NCBI GenBank assembly: GCA_902614355.1
Contig: CACMKP010000001.1
Location: 1 to 64,000 of the forward strand
DNA length: 64,000 bases
Reading direction: 5' to 3'
Source of the DNA: an uncultured Pelagibacteraceae bacterium
GTDB taxonomy: Bacteria > Pseudomonadota > Alphaproteobacteria > Pelagibacterales > Pelagibacteraceae
In this document: positions 48,997-58,125 of the stretch, piece after piece
How the letters are laid out: the number at the start of each line of letters is the position of its first letter
Position numbering within the stretch: the stretch's first letter is position 1
Notes under the pieces: model-generated
The model's input: the letters and a program-made list of their open reading frames with translations, nothing else
Database searches by the model: none
Told to the model about the DNA's origin: nothing
Program-made: the position numbers and the translations under genes

Positions 48997-50355
48997 TTAC
49001 TTTAATTGATTAAATAATTCTGGAGGTATTCCTTTGTCAGTCATACCTTTCAGATTACCCTTTGACATCTTTTTCATCATTTCAGACATCAATTTAAATT
49101 GTTTTAACAACTTATTGATAGTGGCTGGATCTGTCCCAGAACCATTAGCAATTCTTTTTTTTCTAGAACCATCAATTATCTTTGGGTTCTCTCTCTCTTT
49201 TTTTGTCATAGACAATATTATAGCTTCATTCTTTGTAATAATACTCTCATCAATTCCAGCCGCATCCATTTGTGATTTAACTTTTGAAACACCAGGCATA
49301 AAAGACATGATGCCTTCTATTCCACCCATTTTTTTCATTTGTCTTAGTTGTGCTAAATAATCTTCCATAGAGAATTGCCCCTTTTTTAAATTCTCTTCTG
49401 CCTTTTTAATATTTTCTTCTCCAAGATCTTGAGCCGCTTTCTCTACTAGAGAAACAATATCTCCCATCCCTAAAATTCTATTAGCAATTCTATCTGGATG
49501 AAAAACCTCAAGATTATTAATTTTTTCTCCTATACCCAAAAATTTAATTGGTACTTGTGAGATAAATTTCATACTAACTGCGGCTCCACCTCTTGCATCA
49601 CCATCAGCTCTTGTTAAAATAATACCAGAGAGATTTACAGTATCTTTAAATTCTTTTGCTACGGATGCTGCTACTTGACCAGTCAAAGAGTCAGCAACTA
49701 AAAAGGTTTCAGCAGGTTTAATTATATTCTCGATTTGTTTTATTTCACTCATCATTTGCAAGTCTATTTGTGTTCTACCTGCTGTATCAAATAAAATGAC
49801 ATCAGCACCATTTAGATTTGCAGCACTAATTGCTCTTTGACAAATATCAGCTGGTTGTTGCCCTTCAATTATTGGCAAAGTTAAAATATTATTTTGTTCA
49901 CCTAAAGATTTTAATTGCTCTTGGGCGGCTGGCCTATAAATATCTAAACTCACCATCATAACTCTTTTTTTTTTGTTATTTTCCAAATATTTTGCAAGTT
50001 TAGCGGTAGTTGTAGTTTTACCAGAACCTTGTAGACCAACTAACATCATAGGCACTGGTGGTACGGCATTAAGATTTACATCATTATTTTTTTCACCTAA
50101 TAAAGATACTAATTCGTCGTAAACAATCTTAACAACCATATCGCCAGGAGATGTAGATCTGATGATTTCTTGTCCTAAAGCTTTAGGTTTAATTTTCTCA
50201 ATAAACTCTTTTGCAACATCAAGTGATACGTCAGCTTCTAATAAAGCTTGCCTAATGGATCTCAGACCTTCATCAACTTGACGCTCATCAAGCGAAGGTG
50301 CTTTTTTTAAAGAGGAAAAGACTTCCTCGAATTTATTTGTCAAATTTTCAAACAT
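48997..50355 (-). CDS. ffh: signal recognition particle protein Ffh (start revised to ATG 50355)
   Basis: MFENLTNKFEEVFSSLKK; GLQGSGKTTTTAKLA; DTAGRTQID; M domain. ORF-track N-terminus MQLLLCKIN lies inside the structured leader. Confidence 0.95.
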   Translation of the reverse strand: MFENLTNKFEEVFSSLKKAPSLDERQVDEGLRSIRQALLEADVSLDVAKEFIEKIKPKALGQEIIRSTSPGDMVVKIVYDELVSLLGEKNNDVNLNAVPPVPMMLVGLQGSGKTTTTAKLAKYLENNKKKRVMMVSLDIYRPAAQEQLKSLGEQNNILTLPIIEGQQPADICQRAISAANLNGADVILFDTAGRTQIDLQMMSEIKQIENIIKPAETFLVADSLTGQVAASVAKEFKDTVNLSGIILTRADGDARGGAAVSMKFISQVPIKFLGIGEKINNLEVFHPDRIANRILGMGDIVSLVEKAAQDLGEENIKKAEENLKKGQFSMEDYLAQLRQMKKMGGIEGIMSFMPGVSKVKSQMDAAGIDESIITKNEAIILSMTKKERENPKIIDGSRKKRIANGSGTDPATINKLLKQFKLMSEMMKKMSKGNLKGMTDKGIPPELFNQLK

Positions 50356-50365
50356 ATTTATTTTA

Positions 50366-50464
50366 CACAGCAGTAACTGCACTAGTGGGCGAACCCTCGC
50401 TGACTAGTGTCGATCTCTTTGTTTCCAAAGACACCGCAAATTTAACGTTTTTGCGGAAACTGGC
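50366..50464 (-). ncRNA. structured 5' leader of ffh (candidate cis-regulatory RNA)
   Basis: Locally GC-richer noncoding region immediately upstream of ffh with successive inverted repeats: CCGCAAA/TTTGCGG (50434-50456), TCTTTG/CAAAGA (50416-50431), CACTAGT/ACTAGTG (50380-50409), GCAG/CTGC (50370-50380). Meyer et al. 2009 reported a candidate cis-regulatory RNA upstream of the SRP protein gene in Ca. P. ubique (from memory). Confidence 0.75.
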
Positions 50465-50468
50465 ACAA

Positions 50469-50497
50469 ACTATAATAGAGGTTCAAAAAGTCAATAA
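50469..50497 (-). promoter_or_regulatory. predicted ffh promoter
   Basis: Minus strand TTATTG (50497-50492), 17-bp spacer, TATAGT (50474-50469); predicted start coincides with the 5' end of the structured leader. Confidence 0.45.
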
Positions 50498-50516
50498 ATA
50501 AGTTAAATAACTATAT

Positions 50517-51341
50517 ATGAAGATAAGAGCTTTTAAAATGGATGGATTAGGTAATGATTTTGTCATCATTGATAATAGGCAAAAAATTACCGATTTAACT
50601 AAAGATCAGATTATAAAGATTTGTGATAGAAATTTTATTGGTTGTGATCAATTAATATTTATTGAGACCAGCAAATCAAGTGATGCGAATTTAAAATTTT
50701 TTAATTCTGATGGAGGGGAGTCTGGTGCATGTGGAAATGGCACTAGATGTGTTGCAAAATTAATCTCTGAAGAGACAAAAGCTGAAAAGATCATCTTATC
50801 TACTTTAAATGGAAGTTTAGAGTCAAAAATCTTAGATAAAAATGTTGTTACAACTGAAATTGGTAAAGCTAAATTACAATGGAACGAAATTCCCTTATCG
50901 GAAAAATTAGATACTAAAAATTTGAATATTGGGATCACTGATTTGAATAATAAAGAACATTTTGGTGGTACTGCTGTTAATGTTGGAAATCCACATATTA
51001 TTTTTTTTGTAAACGAAATTGAAAATTTTAGTATTGAAAAAATTGGACCCAAAATTGAAAATCATAAAATTTTTCCAGAAAAATGTAATGTTACAATTGC
51101 TAAAATAATTAATAAAAATTTGATTAAAGTGAAAGTATGGGAGAGAGGGGCTGGGCTAACCAAAGCATGTGGAACAGCTGCATGCGCAACTGCATTTGCC
51201 GGTAAATTAAACAATCTTAATGAAAATAAAACAGACATAGAATTTCAAACAGGTAAGTTATCAATTCTTATAGATGATAGAAATTCAATACACATGAAAG
51301 GACCTGTTTCAGAAATAAAAGAAATTGAGATCGAACTATAA
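50517..51341 (+). CDS. dapF: diaminopimelate epimerase
   Basis: MDGLGNDFVIIDNR, SGACGNGTRC, ERGAGLTKACGTAAC. Confidence 0.96.
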   Translation: MKIRAFKMDGLGNDFVIIDNRQKITDLTKDQIIKICDRNFIGCDQLIFIETSKSSDANLKFFNSDGGESGACGNGTRCVAKLISEETKAEKIILSTLNGSLESKILDKNVVTTEIGKAKLQWNEIPLSEKLDTKNLNIGITDLNNKEHFGGTAVNVGNPHIIFFVNEIENFSIEKIGPKIENHKIFPEKCNVTIAKIINKNLIKVKVWERGAGLTKACGTAACATAFAGKLNNLNENKTDIEFQTGKLSILIDDRNSIHMKGPVSEIKEIEIEL

Positions 51342-52258
51342 TGGGAATTTTTGACAAATTTAAGATAGGTTTTAAAAAAAGTGCTTCTGCACTGACATCT
51401 GGATTAAAAGAAATAATAATAAAAAAAGAGATAGACGATAAAAATTTAGATAAAATCGAAGAGTTTTTAATTGAGTCTGATGTTGGTGTAGAGGCTGCAT
51501 CTGAAATTAAAGAAATCATTTCGAATAAAAAGATTGATCCCAACAAAGATCTATCTACCGAGATAAATCTTATTTTAAAAGAGTACATTGTTAATTTAAT
51601 GAAGCCTTTAGAAAATAATTCTTTTTTTGAAAAAAAAAATAAACTCAATGCAACTTTAATCTCAGGAGTAAATGGTGTTGGTAAAACAACAACAATTGGT
51701 AAAATAGGTAAAATATTAAAAACTAATGGCAACAAAGTTATGTTTGCTGCCTCTGATACTTTTCGAGCAGCTGCTATTGAACAATTAGAAAATTGGGCAA
51801 ATAAAATTGATGTTAAATTAACTAAATCATCTCAAGGTTCTGATCCAGCATCGGTGGCATACAAAGCAGTTGAGGAAGCAATCAAAAATAATTTTCACCA
51901 AGTTTTAATCGATACTGCTGGAAGACTACAAAATAAAAAAAATTTAATGGAAGAATATAAAAAGATAGCTAATGTAACAAAAAAAATTGACCAAGATGCT
52001 CCTCACAATATTATTTTAGTTTTAGATGCAACATCAGGACAGAATGTGATTAATCAAGTGGAAGAATTTAACAAAATTATTCCTTTAACTGGTTTAATCA
52101 TGACTAAATTAGATGGAACTGCCAAAGGTGGTATTCTGCTGGCAATAGCAAAAAAATATCAACTACCTATTATTGCTTTAGGTTTAGGTGAAAAAGAAGA
52201 TGATTTAGAATTATTCAATGCAGAAAAATTTGCTGAGGCTTTTACGCAAGTTAGTTAA
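51341..52258 (+). CDS. ftsY: SRP receptor FtsY (minimal form lacking an acidic A domain)
   Basis: LISGVNGVGKTTTIGKIGK, AASDTFRAAAIEQL, DTAGRLQNKKNLMEE, LDGTAKGGILLAI. Confidence 0.95.
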   Translation: MGIFDKFKIGFKKSASALTSGLKEIIIKKEIDDKNLDKIEEFLIESDVGVEAASEIKEIISNKKIDPNKDLSTEINLILKEYIVNLMKPLENNSFFEKKNKLNATLISGVNGVGKTTTIGKIGKILKTNGNKVMFAASDTFRAAAIEQLENWANKIDVKLTKSSQGSDPASVAYKAVEEAIKNNFHQVLIDTAGRLQNKKNLMEEYKKIANVTKKIDQDAPHNIILVLDATSGQNVINQVEEFNKIIPLTGLIMTKLDGTAKGGILLAIAKKYQLPIIALGLGEKEDDLELFNAEKFAEAFTQVS

Positions 52259-52814
52259 TTAAATTACTCGAAATTAAAGGTTTATAAATACTACACTTAT
52301 AATTATCCTTGAATTTATAATGCCCACAATCTTTAGAGAAAGAGGAAATAATAAAATCAAATTTTCCTGTTGTAGAGTAAAGTTCAAGTTTCTTATTAAA
52401 AATATCATATTTAAAATTAGCATTTAAATTTTTAACTGCACTAATCATTACTAGCGTTTTATCGTCTTTTAAAAGGTAATAAGCGAAATCATCTGGAAAT
52501 ATAGGAAAGTCATAATCCGCTAAATGAAACTTGGCTTGAGAGGGAAACCAATCATAAGAGATCAATGGTGAAGAGGACTTTGTTGAATAATTATAGATAT
52601 AAAGATCTTTTGGGTAATCATTTATATAATTACTTTCTTCACCTCTTGCTAAAATAGATTTCTTTCTTGTCTTAAAATATAGTGCAAATTTTTTATTGTG
52701 TGAGTCCATATGATCTATATGAAATAAATCATCAGGATAAAATGAATTATCTTTTGAGAATGCAAAACTTTTTAAAGTTAATAGTAAAATTGTGATTAAA
52801 TAAAAAATTTTCAC
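52251..52814 (-). CDS. hypothetical exported protein
   Basis: N-terminal signal-peptide-like MKIFYLITILLLTLKSFAFS; no recognised family. Confidence 0.6.
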   Translation of the reverse strand: MKIFYLITILLLTLKSFAFSKDNSFYPDDLFHIDHMDSHNKKFALYFKTRKKSILARGEESNYINDYPKDLYIYNYSTKSSSPLISYDWFPSQAKFHLADYDFPIFPDDFAYYLLKDDKTLVMISAVKNLNANFKYDIFNKKLELYSTTGKFDFIISSFSKDCGHYKFKDNYKCSIYKPLISSNLIN

Positions 52815-52863
52815 TTTATAAGCGTAAAATTAAATCTTGAGCACTATTTGTTTAGAATATGAC

Positions 52864-53709
52864 CTAATTTAAATTAATTAAAAATGAATTTAATGTTTTT
52901 ATAAGATTCTCATCATACTCCATCATATGATTGTCATATTTGGTAAAATAAGAATATTTAGGTTCATTAGCTATTTCGAACATCTTTTGACCCATCTCAA
53001 AAGGGACTATTTGATCTTTTTCACCGTGCATTATCAAAATTGGGGACTTAACATTTTTAATTTTATTTTTATTTTCAAATTTATCTTTTAGTAAAAGACC
53101 AACGGGTATATATGGATAAAATTTTTTAGCAGCGTCAATCATTGATGTAAATGGGGTTTCTAAAATTATACCTGCAAAATTTCTATTTTGGGATAAATGT
53201 GTTGCAACTCCTGTTCCTAATGACTCTCCATAAATTACTATATTTTTTTCATCCACACCTTTTTTTATCAACCATCTAATTGCACTTTCACCATCCTCAT
53301 ATAATCCAATTTCTGATGGTTTGCCCTCATTTCCACTAAAACCTCTCCAGGCAACTATTAAAAAATTAACACTCATGTCTCTAAAATGATTCAATTTATG
53401 AATTCTATTTTCTAAAGATCCAGCATTCCCATGAAAAAATAAAATTGTTTTATTTTTTGTTATATCTTTTTCATGATACCAGCCTAACAAGGCTAATCCG
53501 TCTTGTGTTGATATTTCAACCTCTTCAATATTAACTGAAAGTTTATCGTTAAAATAATTGTTTTCATCAGGATGGTACATTAAATTTCTTTGATAAAAAT
53601 AAAGAAATGCCAATAGAAAAAGGTAAACTAAAATTATTAGTTGTAAAAATGATAACAAATTATTCCTAAACTTTTTTAACATTATTTTTCTTAGCCAAAT
53701 ATACGCCAA
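52864..53709 (-). CDS. alpha/beta hydrolase, membrane-anchored BEM46/ABHD13-like (actual start may be ATG 53682)
   Basis: FFHGNAGSLENR, GFSGNEGKPSE, YGESLGTGVATHL nucleophile elbow, MHGEKDQIVPF; single N-terminal TM. Confidence 0.87.
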   Translation of the reverse strand: MAYIWLRKIMLKKFRNNLLSFLQLIILVYLFLLAFLYFYQRNLMYHPDENNYFNDKLSVNIEEVEISTQDGLALLGWYHEKDITKNKTILFFHGNAGSLENRIHKLNHFRDMSVNFLIVAWRGFSGNEGKPSEIGLYEDGESAIRWLIKKGVDEKNIVIYGESLGTGVATHLSQNRNFAGIILETPFTSMIDAAKKFYPYIPVGLLLKDKFENKNKIKNVKSPILIMHGEKDQIVPFEMGQKMFEIANEPKYSYFTKYDNHMMEYDENLIKTLNSFLINLN

Positions 53710-54571
53710 AGAAAACTAAAATGGTTCCAATAATATGAAAATTTTCAAATTTTTCGTCAAATAAAAAGTATCCATAAATTGCTCCATAAACTGTAAAAAC
53801 ATAAAGTGTAAAGCCAGTCAATGATGCACCTAATTTTTTCTGAGCTATAGTATAAAGAGTAAAAGCAATAATCCCTGGTGATATAGCTGCAAAAATTACC
53901 CATAAATAGAATTCTGTCGCAAAAATAGTCTCTTTATAAAATAATTCCTCACCAACGTAAAAAGGTAACAAACTCAACGCACCAAAAAAAGAAATCATAG
54001 TAAATCTATCAAAAATTTTTAATTTAGATTTCCAATAGAATAAATAAATTGAATATAAAGCCCATCCAATTGCAGCAGCCAACATCCACAAATCACCAAT
54101 TGTAAATTTTAGATTAATCAGTAAGTCGAAATTACCTTTAATAATGATGATAAGTACTCCGATCAAGCAAGTAATTAAGCCAATTATCTTTGTTGTATTT
54201 ATTTTCTCATGAAAAAAAAAATATGAGATTAAAATAATAAAAACTGGAGAGGATGTGTAAATTATTCCCATATTGATAACAGTTGTTGTCTCACCAGCTA
54301 AAAAAGGGAAGGCACCACATACACCGCATCCCATTGATCCTAAAAAAAATAATTTTTTATATTCCTTTTTAATTATATGAAAATTATTTTTTAAAGTTAC
54401 ATAAGTGAATGGTAACAAAATTAAAAAAACAACTGTCCAACGCCAAAATGCAAGTGAAATAGGTGGAACAAATTCAACACCACCCCTAGCTACAACTAGG
54501 TTACTAGCCATAAAGATTGGTTGTATAAATAATAATGAGTATGAGAATATATCTGTCTTAATATTTTTCAA
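53666..54571 (-). CDS. DMT-family (EamA) transporter
   Basis: Ten hydrophobic segments; SLAFWRWTVVFLILLP, GVLIIIIKG, LGASLTGFTLYVFTVYGAIYGYFLFDEKF. Confidence 0.88.
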   Translation of the reverse strand: MKNIKTDIFSYSLLFIQPIFMASNLVVARGGVEFVPPISLAFWRWTVVFLILLPFTYVTLKNNFHIIKKEYKKLFFLGSMGCGVCGAFPFLAGETTTVINMGIIYTSSPVFIILISYFFFHEKINTTKIIGLITCLIGVLIIIIKGNFDLLINLKFTIGDLWMLAAAIGWALYSIYLFYWKSKLKIFDRFTMISFFGALSLLPFYVGEELFYKETIFATEFYLWVIFAAISPGIIAFTLYTIAQKKLGASLTGFTLYVFTVYGAIYGYFLFDEKFENFHIIGTILVFFGVYLAKKNNVKKV

Positions 54572-54582
54572 TTTAATTGATA

Positions 54583-54759
54583 CTAATCTTTATCAAAGAA
54601 GGCTTCGTATATCATCATGATGATTGCTGCACCCATTAAAAGATAAACTGGGATAACATCCAAAAAGCCTATCATCATTGATCTCGTTAGAGTTGTTGCT
54701 AAACCAATTAAAAAGAAAACTGCAAAAGATAATCCTATGATTGTAGTAATTTTATTCAT
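54583..54759 (-). CDS. small two-TM membrane protein (58 aa), below the ORF-track cutoff
   Basis: MNKITTIIGLSFAVFFLIGLATTLTRSMMIGFLDVIPVYLLMGAAIIMMIYEAFFDKD; ATG 1 bp after the amidase stop, AGGA upstream, fills the otherwise empty gap. Confidence 0.7.
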   Translation of the reverse strand: MNKITTIIGLSFAVFFLIGLATTLTRSMMIGFLDVIPVYLLMGAAIIMMIYEAFFDKD

Positions 54760-54760
54760 T

Positions 54761-56089
54761 TTATTCCTGACATTCTTTCTCTAACCAATTAGCAACTCCT
54801 AAAAATCTATGATCATCATATTTATTGCCAATTAATTGAACACCTAATGGTAAATTATTTTCTCCCTCAAGTAAAGGTAACGAAATACATGGCGTCCCAA
54901 GATAAGACCAAACTTTATTAAATTCCGCTGTTCCTGTACTTTTTAAACCTGTAGGCGCAACACCTGGACTAGCTGGCGACAATACTCCATGATAATCCTC
55001 AAAAACTTCTTGGTATGACTCATAACTTCTTTTCATAAAATCAATTGCCTCTGCATATTCTTTGGCCGAATATTTATTTCCTCTTGTGATTGCATCTTGC
55101 ATATACTTAGACAATTTTTTTTTAAATTTTTTAAAATAAACTGAAAAATTATTAGCTAAATCAGTCTCATGAATAATTTGATGGTATTTATGTATATCCT
55201 TAAAATAAGAAGGAGTATCAAAAATCTCAATATTTTTTTTAAATGATTTAATGAAGTATTCAAACGACTCTCTAGACTTTTTATCTATTAATTTCCAATG
55301 TTCAGTTTTGTAAAAAATAAATTTTGGATCGAACAGAGGTCCTTTTTTTGTTTCAGATAAAATATTTTCTGTTGAGTAATGTATGGTTGCTGGATCAAAT
55401 TTATCTTTTTTTATGAGAACTTTTGCCAACATAGCTACATCTTCAACTTTTCGTCCAAAAATTCCTATATGATCTAGACTATAAGATGTTCTCAAAACAC
55501 CATTTCTAGATATTAATCCGTAACTAGGCTTATATCCCACTACTCCACAATAAGATGCTGGTCTAATAATAGATCCACCAGTTTGAGATCCAATTGATGC
55601 AGGTGCCATAAAAGAAGCCACGGATGCGGCGGATCCGCTTGAGGAACCACCTGGTGTTCTTGTTTTATCGTGCGGATTTGTGGTTGCCGGAGGTCCTAAA
55701 TAAGCAAGTTCTGAGGTTGCTGTTTTACCCATTACAATTGCTCCGGATGCATGAAGCAAATCTATTATTTCTGCATTTTGTGAATATGATTTACCTTTTC
55801 TTATAACTGTTCCACATTCTGTTGGCATATCAACTGTGCCAATGATATCTTTAACCGCAATGGGCACACCGTGAAGTGGACCAGTTGGTTTTCCAGATCT
55901 TCTATGATCATCAGCCTCAGAAGCTTTTTCCAACAAAACTTTTTTATCGAAATGGGCCCATGCCTTTATATCTTTGTCAAATTTGTTTATTCTTTCAATA
56001 TACTTTTCACAAACATCAACTGAGGTGAGTTGGGCGTCTTTAATCTTGTCTGCAAGTTCTTCAAGACTTAAAGAAAATATATCTGTCAT
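54761..56089 (-). CDS. amidase signature family hydrolase
   Basis: LHGVPIAVKDIIG, TRTPGGSSSGSAASVA, GSQTGGSIIRPASYCGVVGYKPSYG. Confidence 0.92.
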   Translation of the reverse strand: MTDIFSLSLEELADKIKDAQLTSVDVCEKYIERINKFDKDIKAWAHFDKKVLLEKASEADDHRRSGKPTGPLHGVPIAVKDIIGTVDMPTECGTVIRKGKSYSQNAEIIDLLHASGAIVMGKTATSELAYLGPPATTNPHDKTRTPGGSSSGSAASVASFMAPASIGSQTGGSIIRPASYCGVVGYKPSYGLISRNGVLRTSYSLDHIGIFGRKVEDVAMLAKVLIKKDKFDPATIHYSTENILSETKKGPLFDPKFIFYKTEHWKLIDKKSRESFEYFIKSFKKNIEIFDTPSYFKDIHKYHQIIHETDLANNFSVYFKKFKKKLSKYMQDAITRGNKYSAKEYAEAIDFMKRSYESYQEVFEDYHGVLSPASPGVAPTGLKSTGTAEFNKVWSYLGTPCISLPLLEGENNLPLGVQLIGNKYDDHRFLGVANWLEKECQE

Positions 56090-56096
56090 TTAAAAA

Positions 56097-57458
56097 TTAA
56101 TTTGCAAATAATGTCTCTGGTAACCAAAGTGCTATACCTGGGAATAAATACATTAAAACCATAGCTAAAATCACAATACCTAAAAATGGCATGATTCCTC
56201 CAAAGATTTGCATTAATTCTACATTCTTTGATTGAACTCCCTTTAAGTAGTAGGCAGACATTGCCATGGGGGGTGTTAAAAATGAGGTTTGCAAATTTAA
56301 AGCAATTAACATTGCAAAGAAATATGGGTTAACTCCAAAAAATTCAACTAATGGTAAAAATATCGGCACAAAAATAATTAATATTTCTGTCCACTCTAAT
56401 GGCCAACCTAATAAAAATATAATCAATTGTGTAATTACTAAAAATTGCCAAGGCTGTAAATTTAGAGATTTAAAAAAATGTTCAAAAACTTCGTGACCAC
56501 CAAGGTAAGAAAATACAGAGGCAAATGTCCACGATCCTATGAATAACCACATAATCATTGCAGTTGTTTTAGCTGTTAGAAAGACAGACTCTTTGAAATT
56601 TTTCCATTTAAGAGTTTTGTAAAAATATGATAGCACTAATGAACCAAATGCTCCTACTGCTGCAGCTTCTGCAGGTGTTGCGATTCCAGCTAAAATTGTA
56701 CCTAGAACTAAAATTATTAGAGAAAATAAAGGTAAAAAAGAGACAAGAACCTCTTTCATGATTACTGCTGTAGGAGGTATTTCCTCTGCGGCAGGTTTTG
56801 GTGCTATCGATGGATTTAACCAAGCTCTAAACACTGCATAAGCAATGTAAAGGCCAGCTAACATAAGTCCTGGAAAAATAGCAGCGGCGAATAATCTTAA
56901 GGGCGATAGTTGAGCAATTACAGAGTAAACAATCAACATAATGCTAGGTGGAATTAAAATTCCTAAACACCCGCCTGAGCAAATTATTCCAGATGCAAAT
57001 TTTTTGTCATAACCCGCTTTAATCATGGCAGGCCATGCTAGTAATCCCATTAAAGTAACAACTGCACCGATAATACCTGTAGCTGTTGAAAACAATGCAC
57101 AAGTAATCAATGCTGCAACTGCCATTGATGCAGGAAGCTTATGAGATGCTAATCTAATTGCAAAAAATAATTTTGCTACGATACCTGCTCTTTCAACCAA
57201 ATATCCCATAAACAAAAAGAGCGGAACCGCGGTAAGCACATTATTATCCATGACAGTGTAGGTATTTTGAACAAAAAGTTGAAATATCCTATTATCAAAG
57301 AGATGTTCCATCTTAGTTGGATCAAAGTAAGCATAATATCCAAAACCAAGTCCCATTGCCATTAAAGTGAACGCAATCGGGAAACCTAATAATACGGCAA
57401 ATAAAAATATACCCATCATCATAATTGCCACTTCAGGATTAGTTAAACTAAATAACAT
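56097..57458 (-). CDS. dctM: TRAP transporter large permease (DctM)
   Basis: FLLGFPIAFTLM-like N-terminus; LFLFMGYLVERAGI; GGCLGILIPPSIMLIVY; ATPAEAAAVGAFGSL. Confidence 0.94.
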   Translation of the reverse strand: MLFSLTNPEVAIMMMGIFLFAVLLGFPIAFTLMAMGLGFGYYAYFDPTKMEHLFDNRIFQLFVQNTYTVMDNNVLTAVPLFLFMGYLVERAGIVAKLFFAIRLASHKLPASMAVAALITCALFSTATGIIGAVVTLMGLLAWPAMIKAGYDKKFASGIICSGGCLGILIPPSIMLIVYSVIAQLSPLRLFAAAIFPGLMLAGLYIAYAVFRAWLNPSIAPKPAAEEIPPTAVIMKEVLVSFLPLFSLIILVLGTILAGIATPAEAAAVGAFGSLVLSYFYKTLKWKNFKESVFLTAKTTAMIMWLFIGSWTFASVFSYLGGHEVFEHFFKSLNLQPWQFLVITQLIIFLLGWPLEWTEILIIFVPIFLPLVEFFGVNPYFFAMLIALNLQTSFLTPPMAMSAYYLKGVQSKNVELMQIFGGIMPFLGIVILAMVLMYLFPGIALWLPETLFAN

Positions 57459-58041
57459 CTTCTTTATTTCCTTCTTGTGAGGTTCTCATTAATACTTTTT
57501 CGGTTTCTTCTGCGTCACGTTCAGTTCCTCTCTCTGGCCAACTACCGGTTTTTATACATATGATACATCTGAACACCTCACTTATTCCCTGGAGAGTTAA
57601 TAAAGTTCCAGACAAGGGTATCAAAGATTTCGCCATGTAAATTTGAATTTGAGCTGGGCTGTTCCAACTTGTTTCTTTAATTTTCCATGCAAGCGCTGCA
57701 TATTCGTAACCATAAAAAGCTAATGCAACAACACCAGGGAAAAAGAAAATAAAATACAAAACTAAATCTATCCAAGCTTGTGTTTTTTGAGGAAATAATC
57801 TGTAAATAACGTCTCCTCTAACATGCGCTTCTGTACATAAAGTGTATGCACCTGCCATCATAAAAATTGCGCCATACATTTGAAGGCTAAAATCAAAATT
57901 CCATAAAGTTGGTGCATTTAAAGCGTATGCCATGAAAACTTCATAGCAAGTTCCTCCCATTAATATTACGATGCACCATGAGAAAGCTTTACCCATTGAG
58001 ACGCTTAATCTATCAGCAAATTTTATATAAGATCTCATCAT
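57448..58041 (-). CDS. dctQ: TRAP transporter small permease (DctQ)
   Basis: Four-TM small permease; FDFSLQMYGAIFMMAGAYTLCTEAHVRGDVIYRLF. Confidence 0.9.
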   Translation of the reverse strand: MMRSYIKFADRLSVSMGKAFSWCIVILMGGTCYEVFMAYALNAPTLWNFDFSLQMYGAIFMMAGAYTLCTEAHVRGDVIYRLFPQKTQAWIDLVLYFIFFFPGVVALAFYGYEYAALAWKIKETSWNSPAQIQIYMAKSLIPLSGTLLTLQGISEVFRCIICIKTGSWPERGTERDAEETEKVLMRTSQEGNKEDVI

Positions 58042-58081
58042 AGATATAAACTTTTATTGAATTGTATTGAATTAATCAAAT

Positions 58082-58103
58082 AAAAAAGGGGGCCTAAGCC
58101 CCC
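58082..58103 (-). terminator. intrinsic terminator/attenuator between dctP and dctQ
   Basis: Minus strand GGGGGC-TTAG-GCCCCC followed by TTTTTT, located 23-44 bp after the dctP stop. Confidence 0.82.
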
Positions 58104-58125
58104 CCTTAAATTTATTTAAAGTTAA

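Noticed and set aside
50366-50464. Possible 4.5S SRP RNA or tRNA upstream of ffh
   Set aside because: Lacks the SRP RNA GGAA-type apical loop with the conserved symmetric loop, and lacks a cloverleaf; hairpins fit a cis leader better. A GGTTCGCC stretch resembles a T-loop only superficially.
50298-50501. 67-aa plus-strand ORF in the ffh/dapF intergenic region
   Set aside because: Region is better explained as structured ffh leader RNA plus divergent promoter; ORF product has no recognisable features.
51268-51735. 155-aa minus-strand ORF antisense to dapF/ftsY
   Set aside because: Antisense to conserved ftsY NG domain; no recognisable domain.
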